NCBI GenBank assembly: GCA_023437305.1
Contig: JAEZGN010000022.1
Span: forward strand, 324,329-388,328
Direction: 5' to 3'
Length of the DNA stretch: 64,000 nucleotides
Source: Bacteroidota bacterium
GTDB lineage: Bacteria; Bacteroidota; Bacteroidia; Bacteroidales; Dysgonomonadaceae
Shown: one piece after another, positions 62,020-64,000 of the stretch
Layout of the letters: each line of letters starts with the position of its first letter
How positions within the stretch are numbered: position 1 is the first letter of the stretch
The notes under the pieces: model-generated
Seen by the model: only the letters and a program-made list of their open reading frames with translations
Database searches by the model: none
Told to the model about the DNA's origin: nothing
Program-made: the position numbers and the translations under genes

Positions 62020-62547
62020 CTATCCGCTATATTTAAAATCGTTCAATCTATTAAGCCATCCTTTTATAAATTCTTTTTGAGTTGGATTAGCCTTTACAAT
62101 ATCTTCGAAGTGTTGTTTTCTTCGAAGCCAAAGTTTTTTAAATAACCCCGACTGATCGGGATAGCTGTTTATCGCCTCAAGTGTTTTAGGACCTACAACT
62201 CCATCATCTGTAACCCTCAGTATTCTTTGAGGATATTTTATCCCCCATGCACCCGATGCCCACACCCAATCGACAACGATATTCGCGACCGATTGGTTTT
62301 TTATCCTATCGGCTTTCCATCTATCCCAATAGTGAGGCTTTAATACACGACTCACAACATCATCTTTTGTTAGTAATTTAAGGTCGTCAACATCGATATC
62401 ACCGTCTCCGTCCTTATCATAACCCACTTTCCGCCATATACTAATTGTGACGCCCATATTTGTAGGGCCACCTTTATCAAGGGGATGATTATTATATCCT
62501 CCTTCCCATTTCAGAATAATAGGAATTAATTTATATATATCAGCCAT
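62020..62547 (-). CDS. GH108-type phage lysozyme (N-acetylmuramidase)
   Basis: The ATG at 62547 (MADIYKLIPIILKWEGGYNNHP) is preferred; an earlier in-frame start would add 13 residues that overlap the upstream gene more. The 175-residue protein has the family motif KWEGGY...DKGGPTNMGVT with the catalytic Glu (E15), and a C-terminal putative peptidoglycan-binding half (VVGPKTLEAINSYPDQ). DKDGDGDIDVDDL (about 38-50) is EF-hand-like and may bind calcium. It cuts the host wall at lysis. It overlaps the small HExxH gene by eight bases and is followed by a terminator. Confidence 0.92.
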   Translation of the reverse strand: MADIYKLIPIILKWEGGYNNHPLDKGGPTNMGVTISIWRKVGYDKDGDGDIDVDDLKLLTKDDVVSRVLKPHYWDRWKADRIKNQSVANIVVDWVWASGAWGIKYPQRILRVTDDGVVGPKTLEAINSYPDQSGLFKKLWLRRKQHFEDIVKANPTQKEFIKGWLNRLNDFKYSG

Positions 62548-62896
62548 TATTATTTTTGTTTTTAATGTTATCACAGAAACCGGCAATACAATCTACCAGG
62601 AATGCAAAGGGTTCTTGGTTATCAAAGTCAACCTTACATCCCATATAATCAAATATATATAATGCTGCATGTGTTGACTCATGTGATATATAGGGAACAG
62701 TTAAACATTCTTCAGATTTGAATCTTATTAAAAAATCACCAGATATAGTGTATACACATGCAGCTAATTTATAGGGCATTGGATTGAATTGCTCTTTAAA
62801 TTTCTTTGACAAAAATTCGTCAGAACAATCTATTGCGACCCATACAGTAGAAGGATAGACTACCAAATTAAGCTTATGAAGTATATTCTTGTGCAT
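62540..62896 (-). CDS. Small HExxH-motif phage protein in the lysis cassette
   Basis: A 118-residue protein with H72-E-S-T-H76 (YISHESTHAALYIFDY) and a downstream Glu (E95 in NQEPFAF), the arrangement of a zinc metallopeptidase; no signal peptide or membrane helix. It lies between the holin-like gene (2-base gap) and the lysozyme gene (8-base overlap). I recall similar small proteins in Bacteroidales prophages but no assigned function. Possible roles: cleavage of the outer-membrane or envelope proteins in lysis, or an unrelated structural zinc site. It could equally be an inactive relative. Confidence 0.75.
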   Translation of the reverse strand: MHKNILHKLNLVVYPSTVWVAIDCSDEFLSKKFKEQFNPMPYKLAACVYTISGDFLIRFKSEECLTVPYISHESTHAALYIFDYMGCKVDFDNQEPFAFLVDCIAGFCDNIKNKNNNG

Positions 62897-62898
62897 TG

Positions 62899-63504
62899 TT
62901 ATTTGTCCTCCTTATCTTTTATTTCAATACCTGTTTTCGACTTGAATAATGAAGTTACGGCTGTAATAGAGTTATCGAAAAAGTCAAAAATTCGGAAACT
63001 ATATCCTAATCGTTCTAAATTTTCATCAATAGATTTAAGTTCCCAACGAAGGATGTATAGCATCAGGAATAGTTTTATTACTTTGAAAATTAATGTAAAT
63101 ATCTCATCAATATTCACACCTGCGAACGAACCGAAATTGATAGCAAAAACTTCTTTCGACAATACATTTATCATATAGAAGCCTACTATATATGTAATAT
63201 ATTTGATAGCCCACCGAAGAGCCTTCTTTGATTCGCTACTCCATTTCTCGCCCGGATGTTTTTCTAACCATTCTTTTTTAGAGGCTGTAATTCCCGTCCA
63301 AAAATCAACAATCATTACAATAAATAGGAGTACTGCATATAATATACTAATACCTACCATATTTACCGTGAATTTTGTAGCAGAATCGAAAAGCCAAATA
63401 AAAGCTGATGATATCACACTCCAAAGACCGCACTGCTGTACTTTAGTGCTTGTTGTATCAAGCATCTTAGGAATGAAAATAAACTGTTCTAGAATTGTTT
63501 TCAT
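62899..63504 (-). CDS. Putative phage holin
   Basis: A 201-residue protein with about three to four hydrophobic helices (VNMVGISILYAVLLFIVMIVDFWTG, WAIKYITYIVGFYMINVLS, IFTLIFKVIKLFLMLYILRW) separated by a charged loop (ASKKEWLEKHPGEKWSSESKK). Such large Bacteroidales phage holin-family proteins sit before the lysozyme gene, as here; holins open the inner membrane so that lysozyme reaches the wall. The C-terminal tail is basic and cytoplasmic by the positive-inside rule. It is followed by the HExxH gene after two bases. Confidence 0.8.
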   Translation of the reverse strand: MKTILEQFIFIPKMLDTTSTKVQQCGLWSVISSAFIWLFDSATKFTVNMVGISILYAVLLFIVMIVDFWTGITASKKEWLEKHPGEKWSSESKKALRWAIKYITYIVGFYMINVLSKEVFAINFGSFAGVNIDEIFTLIFKVIKLFLMLYILRWELKSIDENLERLGYSFRIFDFFDNSITAVTSLFKSKTGIEIKDKEDK

Positions 63505-63515
63505 ATATTGATTAT

Positions 63516-63980
63516 TTATGATTGTATTCCTGCATCCTTTAACTTTTGAATAAGATCTTCAACTCTATCTCTTAATCCTTTAATATATACAGGATCATAA
63601 GATGAAGGAGCCGTAGAGCTAGGTTGTGAAGCTGTTAATGTTCCTGACTTTTTGACTAATCCTACGGATGAAGTTGTTGCGTTCTTTTCTGTGAAATTCT
63701 TACTCCATATCGCTGGTCTTGTGCTGCCATCAACGCATAACCAAGTACCTGATCCATCACGTGCAATTAGAAAATCACCTGATTTTGCCCCTGTAGTTCT
63801 ATTCCCTGTTGGATCAGATGGTGGAATATTTTGTACATAATATTTGCCATTAGGCATATTCCTTGATATGTAACTGCTTATCTTTTCCCCTTGTCCGAAA
63901 GCTGTAATTTCATTTAAAGAAACAAAACGGACATCTAATTCATTATTATTATTTGCCGTAGATCCTATCTCCAGTTTCAT
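63516..63980 (-). CDS. Prophage tail-fibre/baseplate-like protein, possibly continuing past the window
   Basis: Read from the ATG at 63978-63980, 154 residues without signal peptide. It contains a Gly/Ser/Thr-rich part (NATTSSVGLVKKSGTLTASQPSS) like tail-fibre trimer regions and ends with a short coiled coil (LRDRVEDLIQKLKDAG). The reading frame stays open for the six upstream codons that remain in the window (PETVKF), so the true start may lie outside and this Met may be internal. It is 11 bases upstream of the holin-like gene. No named family recognised. Confidence 0.65.
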   Translation of the reverse strand: MKLEIGSTANNNNELDVRFVSLNEITAFGQGEKISSYISRNMPNGKYYVQNIPPSDPTGNRTTGAKSGDFLIARDGSGTWLCVDGSTRPAIWSKNFTEKNATTSSVGLVKKSGTLTASQPSSTAPSSYDPVYIKGLRDRVEDLIQKLKDAGIQS

Positions 63981-64000
63981 GAATTTAACGGTTTCAGGCA

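Larger units (their letters stand above)
55206..64000. mobile_element. Prophage, left part (integrated at tRNA-Ala; continues beyond window)
   Basis: A tyrosine integrase next to a tRNA gene is followed by convergent tail and lysis genes: tail-tip-like, tape measure, GH108 lysozyme, small HExxH protein, holin-like and a tail-fibre-like gene. Layout is that of a tailed-phage prophage of Bacteroidales. The other end and head genes are outside the window; a second copy of the tRNA 3' end would mark the right border. Confidence 0.88.

Noticed and set aside
1..64000. CRISPR arrays, rRNA genes, insertion sequence transposases or known defence systems
   Set aside because: No regularly spaced repeats, rRNA-like stretches, transposase frames or defence-type gene clusters were found when reading the window.

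Overview
The window reads as chromosomal DNA of a Bacteroidales bacterium, closest in flavour to the Dysgonomonas/Tannerella/Parabacteroides group. This is inferred from low G+C, SusC/SusD porin genes, a PorV type IX secretion gene, lipoproteins with Bacteroidetes-type signal sequences, promoters of the TTG-N20-TAnnTTTG type, OxyR and HtpG of the Bacteroidetes kind, and several Bacteroidetes-restricted families (DUF4494, DUF4922, DUF5009, DUF1343).

The left half (about 3.2-34.8 kb) is dominated by peptidoglycan salvage. On the minus strand, 15.8 kb down to 3.2 kb, ten genes lie head to tail: a NamZ-type exo-muramidase, a sodium:solute symporter, a two-domain glycosyltransferase, a DUF4922 HIT-like enzyme, a SpoIID-domain protein without a signal peptide, an AmpG-type permease with a large predicted periplasmic insert, a second NamZ, and a murT-murK-murQ block like the MurNAc uptake and catabolism genes of Tannerella. 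A strong hairpin at 11.6 kb probably splits this into separately controlled blocks. Divergent from it, on the plus strand (16.3-29.4 kb), is a polysaccharide-utilisation-like locus: a phosphoesterase fused to a beta-propeller, a SusC/SusD pair, a GH9-NodB fusion, and a large zinc-amidase protein with golvesin-like and fibronectin-like parts. A second minus-strand operon at 31.5-34.8 kb encodes an exported NlpC/P60 endopeptidase, an apparently Tat-exported L-Ala-D/L-Glu epimerase and a second sugar kinase. Together these could cut, import and catabolise both glycan and peptide parts of the cell wall; linking the SusCD locus to peptidoglycan is inference.

Between them lie a RhlE-type RNA helicase with a long leader and a cold-shock-domain gene. 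The region 35-55 kb is mostly housekeeping: a radical-SAM/TIGR03915 DNA-repair-like pair, tonB, a dolichol-phosphate-mannose-synthase-like glycosyltransferase, an FAH-family gene, porV, ispF, mnmD, dus, cysS, alkD-like, an M16 peptidase, a beta-barrel gene, rnhA, htpG, an ECF-like sigma factor, DUF4494, yggS, oxyR and a secreted hypothetical.

At 55.1 kb a tRNA-Ala(GGC) gene is followed by a cluster of inverted repeats, a tyrosine integrase, and (minus strand, to the window end) prophage tail and lysis genes: a putative holin, a small HExxH protein, GH108 lysozyme, tape measure and a tail-tip-like protein. The prophage runs off the right edge; a truncated S9 peptidase lipoprotein runs off the left edge. 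I saw no CRISPR array, rRNA or insertion-sequence transposase.
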